Below, one piece after another: positions 41,951 to 51,531 of a stretch of DNA of 64,000 nt. Location of the stretch: assembly GCF_024213375.1 (NCBI RefSeq), contig NZ_JANAVJ010000020.1:19843-83842 (forward strand), read 5' to 3'. The notes under the pieces were generated by a model. That model did no database searches and was not told the DNA's origin. It was given only the letters and a program-made list of their open reading frames with translations. Position 1 is the stretch's first letter; each line of letters opens with the position of its first letter. The DNA is from Paenibacillus sp. MZ04-78.2. Its GTDB lineage: Bacteria; Bacillota; Bacilli; Paenibacillales; NBRC-103111. A program made the translations under genes and the position numbers.

Positions 41951-43465
41951 ATGCGGATAACGAATTTGCTGCATTTTTCCGAATATCACCGTTTCTATGT
42001 CGTGCGGGATTTCGCTTTAAGCAGCTTGGATTACAAGATGATGGCCGCGGTGTATCAGCCGATGATCGGCGCTTACGCCGTCAGCGTATATATGACGCTG
42101 TTTCAGCAGCTGCCTGCGGACAAAGTCGGGCATTCGGCGATGGAGCAGCAGCGCAAGCTGTTTCTGGCGCTGGAGCTGGAAGCGAGCGAGAACGGACGGA
42201 AGCTGCTCATCGAGCAGACTTCAAGGCTGGAAGCGGTGGGACTGCTCAAAACGTCGCGCCGGTTTGCGGCCGCTTCGGATGATTACGTGTACGAGTACAC
42301 GCTGTTTGCGCCCCTGCCGCCGACGGAATTTTTCCGGAATCAGCATTTGACGCTGCTGCTGCGGGATAAGGTCGGCAAATATGCGGTGTTTGCGCTGCGA
42401 GACGAGCTGGTGCTGCCGGAAGCGCAGGAAATGGCCGACGCCAATACCGAAAATTTGTCCGTGCCGTTCTACGAGCTGTTCCGTCTGAATACGCAGGTGA
42501 TCGATCACGAGCTGGAGAAGGCGTTCTTCGAATCGGCGGCGTCCAAGCCTGCCGAAGCGAAGCCGGAGGTCATGTACAAGGGCTACCAATATGCGGAGAT
42601 CATTATGCACTTCCCGCGGGAGTCGGTAAACCGGGACTTCGTGGAGCGGCTCAAATACGAGCCGGAGCAGTTGGCGACGATCAATTTTGTAGCGAAAAAG
42701 TACAACCTGTTCCTGACCGACGTATGCCGGCTTTTGGACGAAGACGGCGTGTTTGACGAAGACGGCCGGATCGTGCTTGAGCTGCTGCAGCACAAAGCCA
42801 ATCAAGTGTTCCGGCAGGATAAAAAGCGGACCGAAGAGCGGACGCGGCATATGGCGAGGATTGCGGATAAAGCCGGCGAGACGGACCGCGCAAGCAATAG
42901 CCCGGCACCGGCGGGAGACAAAATCGTCGAGATGGAATATTACCTCGAAGTGCCCGATTTGTTTCAAGGAGAATGCAACCAGCATCAATACAACTACATT
43001 TTGCGCAATGAGCCGTATACGTTTTTGCTGGAGAAGATTTTCAGTCAAGGCTCCATACCGGACGGGCTGCTCGATACGCTGGCCAAGGTCGATTTGAACT
43101 ACGGCCTGCGCGAGGAAGTCATGAACGTGCTGATTCATTACATGTATGTCAATAAGCGTTCCTGGTCGAGAGCGTCCATCGAATTCAGCGTCACGGACAT
43201 GCTGGCCAAGCAGGTCGGTACGTTCGAAGAAGCGGTGCAGTACATCCGCGAGCAAATGAAGTATCAGGAGCAGCAGCGGACGCGCCGCAGCGCAGGCGCA
43301 AGCAGCGCAGGCGCAAGCAGCGCGAATGCTCCGGCCCGGGGAGGCCGGGGGCGGCAGAAGCCGGTCATTCCGATCGTCAAGGATACACCGTCAGCGAAAA
43401 CGCTGTCTGCGGCCGAGCGGGAAGCGCTCCGTAAAATGGCGCAGCAGCTCGACGGCAAGCTGTAA
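41951..43465 (+). CDS. dnaB: Replication initiation and membrane attachment protein DnaB
   Basis: A 504-residue DnaB/DnaD-superfamily protein that helps load the replicative helicase at oriC in Firmicutes; it is unrelated to E. coli DnaB helicase. The N-terminal winged helix contains ALSSLDYKMMAAVYQPMIGA. A helical DDBH2-type domain occupies about 330-440. A serine/alanine-rich linker precedes a basic tail. The start is uncertain: ATG 41951 has GGATGGAG, while TTG 41924 has GGAGAG with a better spacer. It is followed by dnaI, the usual order in this group. Confidence 0.88.
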   Translation: MRITNLLHFSEYHRFYVVRDFALSSLDYKMMAAVYQPMIGAYAVSVYMTLFQQLPADKVGHSAMEQQRKLFLALELEASENGRKLLIEQTSRLEAVGLLKTSRRFAAASDDYVYEYTLFAPLPPTEFFRNQHLTLLLRDKVGKYAVFALRDELVLPEAQEMADANTENLSVPFYELFRLNTQVIDHELEKAFFESAASKPAEAKPEVMYKGYQYAEIIMHFPRESVNRDFVERLKYEPEQLATINFVAKKYNLFLTDVCRLLDEDGVFDEDGRIVLELLQHKANQVFRQDKKRTEERTRHMARIADKAGETDRASNSPAPAGDKIVEMEYYLEVPDLFQGECNQHQYNYILRNEPYTFLLEKIFSQGSIPDGLLDTLAKVDLNYGLREEVMNVLIHYMYVNKRSWSRASIEFSVTDMLAKQVGTFEEAVQYIREQMKYQEQQRTRRSAGASSAGASSANAPARGGRGRQKPVIPIVKDTPSAKTLSAAEREALRKMAQQLDGKL

Positions 43466-43533
43466 TAGAGACATAATCATACCAGAGAAGTGTCAGCGAG
43501 GCCCGGCTAGCAATCAATGGGGAGGTGCAGCGG

Positions 43534-44490
43534 ATGGAGTCGCTTGGGGAACTTTTACGGGGCGGTCAGGGACGTCAGTTGTTGCAGCAGGCGGAAAATA
43601 AGGTGCGGGAAGTTGCCTCCGATCCGCTGATCGTCAAGCTGAGAGCCAAACACCCGGAGCTCGACAGCCAGACGATCAAGCTGAATTTGAACAAGCTGCA
43701 CCAATATATTACGGAATATAATAACTGCAACAATTGCCCGGGGCTGGACCGTTGTCCGAACGATATGGAAGGTCATTATACGGTGCTGAATGTTGAGCCC
43801 GGAGACGATTGGACCCGGGTGTACGATCAGAAGGTGACATGCAAGAAATTTATCGCCAGAGCGACGCAGGATGCGGTCCGCAGCCGGATTCGGAGCTTCT
43901 ATGTGGACGAGCGGGCGCTGTCCCAAGGGTACTCGTCGCTCGAAATTTTCGATAAAGACCCGGACCGGGAAGAAGCGATCGGCCGGATTATGCAATACAT
44001 CGTAACGATTCGTCAGCAGGGTCTACAGCCAACGGGCCTCTATTTAGCCGGTAACTTCGGAACGGGCAAAACGTTTTTGATGTGCTATTTGCTCTATGAG
44101 CTGGCAAAAGAAGGCTACAGCGGGGCGATCGTGTACATGCCGGATTTTGCCGAGGATCTGAAAACGATGTTCCAAGATCCGCTTAAGCTGAAGGAAACGA
44201 TCGACATCCTGAAAGAGACGGATCTGCTCGTCTTCGACGATATCGGGGCGGAGAATTTGAATCCTTGGCTTCGCGACCATGTGATGGGAGCGATTCTGAA
44301 TTACCGGATGAACCGCAAACCGACGTTCTTCACGTCTAATCACGATTTGGACGCGCTGGAGAAGCATTTCAGCTTTACCAGCAAGGACGGGGACGAGGAG
44401 TTCAAAGGACGGCGCATCATGGACCGGATTCGACCATTCGTCGACATGGTCATGGTGAACGGGTATAACAAGCGAGGAGCGCGGCCCTGA
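43534..44490 (+). CDS. dnaI: Primosomal protein DnaI (helicase loader)
   Basis: A 318-residue AAA+ ATPase that loads the replicative helicase. The N-terminal zinc-binding domain has C65, C68 and C74 in CNNCPGLDRC, plus a later cysteine in VTCKKF. The ATPase domain has Walker A GNFGTGKT near residue 172 and Walker B LLVFDDIGAE near residue 235, then the sensor FFTSNHDL. GGGGAGGTG sets ATG 43534. It is in an operon with dnaB, 68 bases apart, and ends at a strong terminator. Confidence 0.92.
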   Translation: MESLGELLRGGQGRQLLQQAENKVREVASDPLIVKLRAKHPELDSQTIKLNLNKLHQYITEYNNCNNCPGLDRCPNDMEGHYTVLNVEPGDDWTRVYDQKVTCKKFIARATQDAVRSRIRSFYVDERALSQGYSSLEIFDKDPDREEAIGRIMQYIVTIRQQGLQPTGLYLAGNFGTGKTFLMCYLLYELAKEGYSGAIVYMPDFAEDLKTMFQDPLKLKETIDILKETDLLVFDDIGAENLNPWLRDHVMGAILNYRMNRKPTFFTSNHDLDALEKHFSFTSKDGDEEFKGRRIMDRIRPFVDMVMVNGYNKRGARP

Positions 44491-44506
44491 ATCCTAAAAC
44501 GCACAA

Positions 44507-44554
44507 AAAAGCCTCTGCCGCCCTCCGGAAATGGAGGATCAAGCAGAGGCTTTT
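44507..44554. terminator. Bidirectional terminator after dnaI
   Basis: AAAAGCCTCTGC (44507-44518) pairs with GCAGAGGCTTTT (44543-44554), with a nested CCTCC/GGAGG helix in the loop. Confidence 0.85.
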
Positions 44555-44573
44555 CGCAACGGCCGGGCCATCA

Positions 44574-44723
44574 TTACTTCATCATAAGCGAAGCCGCTGT
44601 CGCGATGATACCGATCACGAACAGGATGGCGAAAAACACGCCGAAGCCCGTGGCAACGTCGATAAAATCGTTCCGTTTTTCTTCATACACGTGCAGTTCG
44701 GGATTTCTTGTCGAGTCGTTCAT
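44574..44723 (-). CDS. Small single-span membrane protein (49 aa)
   Basis: A 49-residue protein with an acidic soluble head (MNDSTRNPELHVYEEKRNDF) and one C-terminal transmembrane helix. GAAGGAGGAACC lies seven bases before ATG 44723, and this excellent site sets the start. No family is recognised. The tail-anchored layout resembles small regulators of membrane enzymes. It is convergent with dnaI and divergent from trxA. Confidence 0.65.
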   Translation of the reverse strand: MNDSTRNPELHVYEEKRNDFIDVATGFGVFFAILFVIGIIATAASLMMK

Positions 44724-44871
44724 ACAAGGTTCCTCCTTCGGGTTGTGCCGGGCAAAGCCGCCTGACGGCACAGCTTAGGCAGCGTAGCGATACTCATATA
44801 CGGTTAGTATACCCAAAGTCGCATTCTATTGTAAAGGATGTAAAGTGACAATTGTGCAAACATTGGCTCGG

Positions 44872-44899
44872 TTGAAAAAGGCTCTCGATGTGGTATACT
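44872..44899 (+). promoter_or_regulatory. Promoter of trxA
   Basis: TTGAAA (44872-44877) and TATACT (44894-44899) are separated by 16 bases, 41 bases ahead of the start codon. Confidence 0.7.
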
Positions 44900-44940
44900 T
44901 TACATGTTGACATTATTTCCGCAAAAGGAGAAATTGAATC

Positions 44941-45258
44941 ATGGCTATCGTTAATGTGTCTGACCAATCTTTCTCGACTGAAGTAGAAGGATCCGGTACG
45001 GTTCTTGTAGATTTTTGGGCTCCTTGGTGTGGACCTTGCAAAATGATCGCTCCCGTGTTGGAGGAGCTGGATACAGAAATCGGCGAAAGTGTGAAAATCG
45101 CGAAAGTGAACGTGGACGACAATCCGGAGTCCGCTTCCCGTTTCGGCGTAATGAGCATTCCGACGCTGATCGTGTTCAAAGACGGCCAGCCGGTCGATAA
45201 AATCGTCGGCTTCCAGTCCAAAGATGCGCTGAAAAACGTATTGAGCCGCCACCAATAA
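44941..45258 (+). CDS. trxA: Thioredoxin
   Basis: A 105-residue classical thioredoxin, a general disulfide reductase of the cytoplasm. The active site is WAPWCGPCKM (C29 and C32), the buried aspartate lies in LVDFWAP and the cis-proline in SIPTLIVF. AAAAGGAGAAA precedes ATG 44941. It has its own promoter and a perfect 15-bp terminator, and lies before uvrC as in Bacillus. Confidence 0.95.
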   Translation: MAIVNVSDQSFSTEVEGSGTVLVDFWAPWCGPCKMIAPVLEELDTEIGESVKIAKVNVDDNPESASRFGVMSIPTLIVFKDGQPVDKIVGFQSKDALKNVLSRHQ

Positions 45259-45283
45259 TTTGGCAGCCTGCGGATTGCGTGAG

Positions 45284-45323
45284 AAAAAGCTCTTTTTCTG
45301 CTATGCTGGAAAAAGAGCTTTTT
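45284..45323 (+). terminator. Terminator of trxA
   Basis: AAAAAGCTCTTTTTC (45284-45298) pairs perfectly with GAAAAAGAGCTTTTT (45309-45323) around a ten-base loop. It lies just upstream of the uvrC ribosome binding site. Confidence 0.8.
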
Positions 45324-45348
45324 GCCGTTGGGAAAGGGGAGGAATTCG

Positions 45349-47409
45349 TTGACCGAATATGCAGGGGAACCGGATCGACAGGACCGGAAAAAAATACGGG
45401 AAGCAATCAAAAACAAGCTGTCGCTCGTCCCGGAGCAGCCCGGCTGCTACCTGATGAAGAACCGGGAAGGCACGATCATCTATGTCGGCAAAGCCAAGGT
45501 GCTGCGCAACCGGCTGCGGTCTTATTTTACCGGGAGCCATACGATCAAGACGCAGCTGCTTGTAAACGATATCGTCGATTTCGAGTACATCGTGACGGCC
45601 AATAACATGGAAGCGCTCATTCTGGAGTGCAATCTGATCAAAACATATTATCCGCGATACAACGTTCTGCTGAAGGACGACAAGTCGTTTCCATACATCA
45701 AAATTACGAACGAAAAGCATCCCCGGCTGGAAGTGACGCGCCGGGTGCAGAAGGATAAGGCCAAATATTTTGGTCCTTATCCGAACCCGTACGCCGCAGG
45801 GGCGACGAAGAAGCTGCTGGACCGGCTGTATCCGCTCCGCAAATGCAAGACGCTCCCGGACCGCGTATGCTTGTACTATCATCTTGGACAGTGCATTGCG
45901 CCCTGTGAATACGAGGTCGAGCAGGAGACGTACGACAAGATGGTGCACGAAATCAGCCGGTTTCTCAGCGGCGGACATAACGAGATCGAGCAGGAGCTTA
46001 CCCGCAAAATGCACGAAGCGGCGGAGGAGCTCAACTTCGAACGGGCGAAGGAGCTGCGGGACCAGATTCAGCATATCGATACGGTCATGGAAAAGCAGAA
46101 GATTACGACGACGGATAGCGTGGATCGCGACGTCTTCGGCTTCGCCGTGGACAAGGGCTGGATGTGCGTGCAGATTCTTTATATGCGCCAAGGCAAGCTG
46201 ATCGAGCGCCATGCGTCGTCTTTTCCATACTACGGCGAAGCGTATGACGATTTCCTGACGTTCGTGACGCAATATTACAGTGAGAACCCGGCGCTGCCGA
46301 AGGAAGTGTTCCTCCCGGCATGGACGGAAGGGCAGCCGCTCGCGTCAGGCTCGGAAGCAGCCGCCGCCGTCGAGGCGCCAACGATGGAGGCGCACGTGGA
46401 AATGGTGGCCGAAGCTGGGACAGCGTATTCCGCGGGTGCCGATCCGGAGTCGGCGGATGATCCAGCGGAAGCGGACGACCCCGCCGGATCGGGGTCCAAG
46501 GCCGATGTGAAGGAAGCGCTGGAAAGCTGGCTCAAGGTCAAAGTGCATATTCCGCGGCGCGGGCTCAAGAAAAATATGGTCGACATGGCATGTGACAACG
46601 CCCGCGTATCGCTGGAAGAAAAATTCCGTCTAATCGAGCGCGATGCGGACCGGACGGTTAAAGCGGTCGAAAATCTGGGACAATGGCTCGGCCTGGGCAC
46701 CGTCCGCCGGATCGAAGCGTTCGACAACTCGAACATTCAAGGGTCGGACCCTGTATCTGCAATGGTCGTATTTACGAACGGCAAGCCGGACCGCAAAGAG
46801 TACCGGAAGTACAAAATCCGTACCGTACAAGGTCCGGACGATTACGAAACGATGCGGGAAGTGGTGCGCCGCCGGTACGAGCGGGTGCTCAAGGAAGGAC
46901 TGCAAATGCCCGACCTGATCGTTATCGACGGCGGGCGGGGCCATATGTCTGCAGCGATCGACGTATTGGAGAACGAGCTCGGGCTTTACATCCCCGTCTG
47001 CGGACTGGTCAAAGACGCGAAGCATAAAACCGCCCAGCTGCTAATCGGCGATCCGGCCGAAGTGGTTCCGGTGCCGCGCGACAGCCAGGAGTTTTATTTG
47101 CTCCAGCGCATTCAAGACGAAGTGCACCGCTTCGCGATCACCTTCCACCGGGAAACCCGCGCCAAGTCGATGACGGTCTCGCAGCTTGACGCGATTCCCG
47201 GCATTGGGGAGAAGCGGCGCAAGGCGCTGCTGAAGCATTTTGGCTCGCTAAAGAAAATAAAAGAGGCCGAAGTCGCAGACTTCAAGCCTCTGGGGATCGG
47301 TGAGAAGCTGGCGGGCCAAATTTTATCGGCGTTAAACGGCCGGAATCCGGATTCGCCTCCGGAAGCGGAGGAGCTCCAGGAAGAGATACGGCAGGCGGAC
47401 GCCGATTAA
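45349..47409 (+). CDS. uvrC: Excinuclease ABC subunit C
   Basis: A 686-residue dual-incision nuclease of nucleotide excision repair. Order of domains: GIY-YIG at 30-110 (GCYLMKN, then IIYVGKAK), a UVR motif near 215-245, the RNase H-like endonuclease domain starting near 450 ([26 protein letters not shown]) and C-terminal helix-hairpin-helix repeats ([14 protein letters not shown]). About 60 residues (330-390), rich in Ala, Glu, Ser and Asp, are inserted before the endonuclease domain; Bacillus UvrC has only about a dozen residues there, so this protein is unusually long. TTG 45349 is set by GGGGAGG. Confidence 0.93.
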   Translation: MTEYAGEPDRQDRKKIREAIKNKLSLVPEQPGCYLMKNREGTIIYVGKAKVLRNRLRSYFTGSHTIKTQLLVNDIVDFEYIVTANNMEALILECNLIKTYYPRYNVLLKDDKSFPYIKITNEKHPRLEVTRRVQKDKAKYFGPYPNPYAAGATKKLLDRLYPLRKCKTLPDRVCLYYHLGQCIAPCEYEVEQETYDKMVHEISRFLSGGHNEIEQELTRKMHEAAEELNFERAKELRDQIQHIDTVMEKQKITTTDSVDRDVFGFAVDKGWMCVQILYMRQGKLIERHASSFPYYGEAYDDFLTFVTQYYSENPALPKEVFLPAWTEGQPLASGSEAAAAVEAPTMEAHVEMVAEAGTAYSAGADPESADDPAEADDPAGSGSKADVKEALESWLKVKVHIPRRGLKKNMVDMACDNARVSLEEKFRLIERDADRTVKAVENLGQWLGLGTVRRIEAFDNSNIQGSDPVSAMVVFTNGKPDRKEYRKYKIRTVQGPDDYETMREVVRRRYERVLKEGLQMPDLIVIDGGRGHMSAAIDVLENELGLYIPVCGLVKDAKHKTAQLLIGDPAEVVPVPRDSQEFYLLQRIQDEVHRFAITFHRETRAKSMTVSQLDAIPGIGEKRRKALLKHFGSLKKIKEAEVADFKPLGIGEKLAGQILSALNGRNPDSPPEAEELQEEIRQADAD

Positions 47410-49006
47410 ACCGGCTGTGGAGCCATGCAATGATCCATCCGACCGCTGCGGGAACAAGGAGATAGAGCGCTCCGAGAGCAACCTGCAGCGGCTCTCCCGT
47501 ATACATAAGCGATAGCCCCATCAGGATGCTGTCCATAGCGGCGTGGGCGAACATCGCGGTCAGAAAGCCGTACCGCAGGAACGCCCATCCGAAGACAAGG
47601 CCGAGCACCGTCACCTCGATCAGCCGCGTATACACCGGATAGATCGGGTACTGCGTATGGCTCATGGCCCAGATGATGCTGGGCAGGAGCACGGCCAGCA
47701 CCCGGCTGCGGGTCAGTTTAAGCACCAGCGCAATGCCGAGCAGCCGGTAGACGGCTTCCTCCGATATCGCCGCAGCCCAAGCCATTAACGGGAATAAGCC
47801 CGGTACGCGCATATTGTAAATGGAATCCGTCGGCTCGCTGACTGCCCATACGTCGAATGCTTCCGAGGCGATGAAGAGCATCACTTGCTGCACGCCGAGG
47901 ATGAACATGCAGATCAAGTAGCCGCGTACCATAGCCGTTCGCGTCTCGCTTCCGAACTGCGGATCGCGCCATACCGGCCACACGTTCCAGCCGCGGTTCA
48001 GCCAAAGCTGCCGCCCGGCCAGGAAGGAAATGTAAGTCGAGACGGCCATCAGCGTAATGAAAATATTCATAATCAGCAAATAGATAGCGGCCTCCAGTTC
48101 CGAGGGGCCGCTTCCGTGCATGGTCCGGAAGGCCGGCAGCATATTGAAGTTGTTCGTCAGATAGATCGCTAAAAACAGCATCGTCAGCACCGCGCCGCGC
48201 CCGAAGCGGACCTGCTTCCGATAATAGATGATAACAATCAGCGCGGCAAACGTCATCATCAGAGATGCCGCCATACTGATTCTGGTCATCAGGGCGGACC
48301 GCTCATCTTGGGCTTGCTGCCAGGAGATAAAGCTGTCCGGAGCCGGAAACACCGGTTTAAAGGACACTGCCTGCCCGCCGGACACGGCGAGCCACAGCTC
48401 CAGCTTCGCCTCGCCAATTTGTTCCGTTTTGCTCACATAGACGAGAGCCCCGTTGCGGTCCCTGCCTTGTTCACCAGATCGTGTGAACTGCTCCGGCGCG
48501 TAGCCCATCTCCCGGATGGCTTGCTCCGCCAATCGGGCGGGATCGGCTTCGGACGAGCTGACCGCATCGCTTTTTGCAACCGGAGATTTGCTGCGCTCCC
48601 AACTGAAGATTTGCAGCGTTTTGTAGTTTACGGCGACATAATAAGTTGTTCCGTTCCGCTTGTCGTTGATCTCCACCTCGTAATATTCAAGCGGATATTG
48701 GTCGCCGTAGCGCTTCGCGTATTCGTTGTACAGGTGTTCTTTTTGCAGATAGCCGCTAATGGCCGTGTACGCTTGATACAGCACGTTCGTTTGCGACTCC
48801 GGGGACAGCTTGAACCTGCTGCGCACAAAGTCTGTCGCTGCCGTGGCCGCTTGCTGCTTGGATACTTCCGGGGTGTTCGGCGGGGCTTGGTCCACCCGCT
48901 CCGCGTCCCGAAAAAAAGGAGAAACGATGATGACGCCAAAGTACAGCAACAGTCCGACGACGGCAAGCAACGGCAGGGGAGTTGCGGAATAAAATCGTTT
49001 TAGCAT
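47282..49006 (-). CDS. CPBP family intramembrane metalloprotease
   Basis: A 574-residue membrane protein. The N-terminal half has one anchor and an extracytoplasmic domain of about 200 residues; the C-terminal half has about eight helices with the CPBP (Abi) motifs: [10 protein letters not shown], a second histidine in MSHTQYP and AHAAMDS. These form the zinc site of an intramembrane protease of the type that processes anti-sigma factors, prenylated proteins or bacteriocins. AAGGAGC precedes ATG 49006. Its last 42 codons overlap the antisense end of uvrC by 128 bases, a long convergent overlap. Confidence 0.82.
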   Translation of the reverse strand: MLKRFYSATPLPLLAVVGLLLYFGVIIVSPFFRDAERVDQAPPNTPEVSKQQAATAATDFVRSRFKLSPESQTNVLYQAYTAISGYLQKEHLYNEYAKRYGDQYPLEYYEVEINDKRNGTTYYVAVNYKTLQIFSWERSKSPVAKSDAVSSSEADPARLAEQAIREMGYAPEQFTRSGEQGRDRNGALVYVSKTEQIGEAKLELWLAVSGGQAVSFKPVFPAPDSFISWQQAQDERSALMTRISMAASLMMTFAALIVIIYYRKQVRFGRGAVLTMLFLAIYLTNNFNMLPAFRTMHGSGPSELEAAIYLLIMNIFITLMAVSTYISFLAGRQLWLNRGWNVWPVWRDPQFGSETRTAMVRGYLICMFILGVQQVMLFIASEAFDVWAVSEPTDSIYNMRVPGLFPLMAWAAAISEEAVYRLLGIALVLKLTRSRVLAVLLPSIIWAMSHTQYPIYPVYTRLIEVTVLGLVFGWAFLRYGFLTAMFAHAAMDSILMGLSLMYTGEPLQVALGALYLLVPAAVGWIIAWLHSRFNRRPPAVSLPGAPPLPEANPDSGRLTPIKFGPPASHRSPEA

Positions 49007-49195
49007 AAGAGCTCCTTATCGGATTCGGATTAATAACATTATATTCTTTTAAATTAGCATACATGCTCCGGGAAAATCCATCGATATTGCGAGCATGTCA
49101 AGGTAAAAACGCGAAAAGCGAAGCCACATAGGTGTAAGAACGCTTACATCTGACTTTAGGTTCTAATTCTCGTGCCATTTCATCCAAAAACAGCT
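49007..49195. other. Gene-less stretch upstream of the riboswitch
   Basis: It separates the divergent CPBP and ktrB transcription units. I see no ORF with a ribosome binding site and no repeat. Confidence 0.4.
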
Positions 49196-49224
49196 TTGTA
49201 CTTCCGGGCAAACGGGATTATAAT
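49196..49224 (+). promoter_or_regulatory. Promoter of the ktr operon
   Basis: TTGTAC (49196-49201) and TATAAT (49219-49224) are separated by 17 bases, placing the start about 15 bases before the riboswitch. Confidence 0.75.
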
Positions 49225-49247
49225 TCAATTCATATCAATTGAATAAC

Positions 49248-49371
49248 AAGCCGAATTTCTTTTCGAAAACGGGGGAACCATGATTTTAGGGGTGAATTCC
49301 GCAAGTCCTTCTTGGGGCTTGTAGATAGGGTGCCTGTAAGCCCGAATCCGTCAGCTAACCTCGTAGGCTTT
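49248..49371 (+). promoter_or_regulatory. c-di-AMP (ydaO-yuaA) riboswitch
   Basis: The conserved blocks of this class are in order: GGGGGAACC, then GGGGTGAAT, then ATAGGGTG, then CCCGAATCCGTCAGCTAACC and CTCGTAGGC. P1 is formed by AAGCC (49248-49252) and GGCTT (49366-49370). Binding of c-di-AMP turns off expression of potassium uptake genes, and a terminator follows before ktrB. Confidence 0.93.
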
Positions 49372-49393
49372 TTTTGCAGGAACCTTTACACAC

Positions 49394-49420
49394 GACACTA
49401 GGGTTTCCAGTGTCTTTTTT
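49394..49420 (+). terminator. Riboswitch-controlled terminator
   Basis: GACACT (49394-49399) pairs with AGTGTC (49409-49414), followed by six T residues. It lies between the aptamer and the ktrB start, so it is the likely expression platform. Confidence 0.85.
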
Positions 49421-49448
49421 GTTGCCTGAAACCTGTTAACAGAGGTGT

Positions 49449-50804
49449 ATGATGAAATCTATCGCCAAAAAAATCGAGCTGAAGCCGCCGCAAATTTTAG
49501 TGATGGGCTTCGCGGCGATCATTCTGCTCGGGGCTACTCTGCTCTCCTTACCGATCTCCTCGGAAAGCGGACAACCTACGCCCTTTCTGGACGCGTTGTT
49601 CACGGCCACGTCCGCCACTTGCGTAACCGGATTGGTCGTGGTGGACACGGGAAGCCATTACTCCATGTTCGGACAAATTGTCATTATTTCCTTGATCCAG
49701 GTCGGGGGCCTCGGCTTTATGACCATGGCGACGCTGTTTGCTTTCGTGCTTCGAAAGCGGATATCGCTGAAGGAGCGGCTCATCTTGCAGGAAGCGATGA
49801 ACCAAGGGAGCATGGAAGGGATCGTCCGCCTGATCCGGCGCGTCATCGTCTATTCGCTTACGATCGAATTCGTTGCGGCCGTTATTTTCTCCATTCGCTG
49901 GTCATTCGATTTGGGGATAGCCAAAGGCATTTATTTTGGCATATTCCATGCAATCTCATTCTTTAATAACGCCGGTTTCGACTTATTCGGCTCCGTCGTT
50001 GCTCCATTCACCAGTCTGACGACGTACGCGGACGATTGGATCGTGAACATCGTTTCGATGAGCTTGATCATATTAGGCGGCATAGGCTTCGTCGTCATGT
50101 CCGACATCGTCGACTACAAGAAGCATAAGCGGTTGTCCTTGCATTCCAAGGTCGTGCTGTCCGCCACCGGGATTCTGATCGTGGTTGGGGCGGTCGTCAT
50201 CTTTATTTTCGAGTTTACGAATCAGAAGACGCTGGGCTCGCTGAACTGGTCCGGCAAAATTCTGGCTTCGTTCTTTCAATCCGTTTCGCCGCGGACGGCC
50301 GGTGCGAACTCGGTCGATATTGGGGCGATGCGCCAGGCGTCGCAATTTTTTATCATTATCCTGATGTTTATCGGGGCGTCTCCGGGATCGACGGGCGGAG
50401 GGATTAAGACGACGACGTTCACAACGCTGATCGGAGCGATGATTGCGATGATCCGCGGGAAGGAAGATATCGTCTTGTTCCATTACCGGCTCGGCAAGGA
50501 TCGCATTCTTAAAGCGATTACGCTTACGATGATCGCTTTGTTTCTGGTCATTTTCGTCACGATGCTGCTCACCATGACGGAAAACCAGTCGTTTCTGAGG
50601 CTGCTGTTCGAGGTGACTTCCGCCTTCGGCACGGTCGGATTAACGATGGGCGTCACGCCGGAGCTTTCTTATTTTGGCAAAATTATGATTTCTCTCACCA
50701 TGTTTACCGGCCGTCTCGGACCGCTTACACTCGCTTATGCGCTTGGACCGAAAGCGGAAAAAGAGTTGTACCGATACCCGGAAGGAAAAATTACGATCGG
50801 ATAG
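49449..50804 (+). CDS. ktrB: Potassium uptake channel subunit KtrB
   Basis: A 451-residue TrkH/KtrB-type membrane subunit. The four pore loops carry the selectivity-filter glycines in TSATCVTGL, FNNAGFDLF, GASPGSTGGG and SAFGTVGL. It forms a dimer and is gated by the KtrA ring. The start is ATG 49449 or 49452 after AGAGGTG. Expression is governed by the c-di-AMP riboswitch and terminator upstream. Here ktrB precedes ktrA, the reverse of Bacillus. Confidence 0.92.
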   Translation: MMKSIAKKIELKPPQILVMGFAAIILLGATLLSLPISSESGQPTPFLDALFTATSATCVTGLVVVDTGSHYSMFGQIVIISLIQVGGLGFMTMATLFAFVLRKRISLKERLILQEAMNQGSMEGIVRLIRRVIVYSLTIEFVAAVIFSIRWSFDLGIAKGIYFGIFHAISFFNNAGFDLFGSVVAPFTSLTTYADDWIVNIVSMSLIILGGIGFVVMSDIVDYKKHKRLSLHSKVVLSATGILIVVGAVVIFIFEFTNQKTLGSLNWSGKILASFFQSVSPRTAGANSVDIGAMRQASQFFIIILMFIGASPGSTGGGIKTTTFTTLIGAMIAMIRGKEDIVLFHYRLGKDRILKAITLTMIALFLVIFVTMLLTMTENQSFLRLLFEVTSAFGTVGLTMGVTPELSYFGKIMISLTMFTGRLGPLTLAYALGPKAEKELYRYPEGKITIG

Positions 50805-50817
50805 GGGAAGCTAGCGA

Positions 50818-51477
50818 ATGAAACGTAGTCAGTATGCAGTCATCGGCCTCGGCCGCTTCGGTTCCAGTCTTGCAAAGGAACTGATCAAGCTCGGTTATGA
50901 GGTGCTGGGGATCGACAAGGATGAAGAAGCGGTGGAGGAGATGAGCGACGAGCTGACGCACGTCGTGGTGGCGGACGCTACTGACGAGGATGTGATCCGC
51001 TCGCTCGGCATCCGGAATTTTGATTGCGTCGTCGTTTCCATCGGCAATGATATTCAAGCGAGTATTTTAACGGCGATTTTGTTAAAAGATAGCGGTGTGG
51101 GCATGGTGGTGGCCAAGGCGCTGTCCGAGCTGCACGGCAAAGTGCTGCAAAAGATCGGGGTGGACCGCGTCATTTATCCCGAGCGGGATATGGGCATCCG
51201 GGTGGCGCACCAGCTGGTATCGCCCAATCTGCTCGACTACATCGAGCTCTCTGACGATTATACGATTGTGGAGCTTTCGGTGCCGCGCAGCTTGAACGGC
51301 CGTTCGTTGAAGGAGATTGATCCGAGAGCGCGGTACGGCTGCAGCGTCGTGGCGATTAATAAGAAGAGCGGCGTCATCATCGCTCCGACAGCCGAAGATA
51401 TGGTGGAAGAGCGCGATGTTATGGTCGTCATTGGAACGAACGAGCAGATCGAGACGTTTGAGAACGATATCCGGTAA
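50818..51477 (+). CDS. ktrA: Potassium uptake regulatory subunit KtrA (RCK domain)
   Basis: A 219-residue RCK protein. The N-terminal Rossmann domain has IGLGRFGSSLAKEL for nucleotide binding, and the C-terminal RCK_C domain starts near residue 140 with VELSVPRSLNGRSL. ATP or ADP controls gating of KtrB, and in other Firmicutes the C-terminal domain binds c-di-AMP. It lies 13 bases after ktrB. With the riboswitch, c-di-AMP would control the system both at RNA and protein level. Confidence 0.93.
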   Translation: MKRSQYAVIGLGRFGSSLAKELIKLGYEVLGIDKDEEAVEEMSDELTHVVVADATDEDVIRSLGIRNFDCVVVSIGNDIQASILTAILLKDSGVGMVVAKALSELHGKVLQKIGVDRVIYPERDMGIRVAHQLVSPNLLDYIELSDDYTIVELSVPRSLNGRSLKEIDPRARYGCSVVAINKKSGVIIAPTAEDMVEERDVMVVIGTNEQIETFENDIR

Positions 51478-51531
51478 CAAAGGGCGATCGACCGCAGTAG
51501 GGCCGAGTCTTCAGGAGGCGAAGAGGCACAA

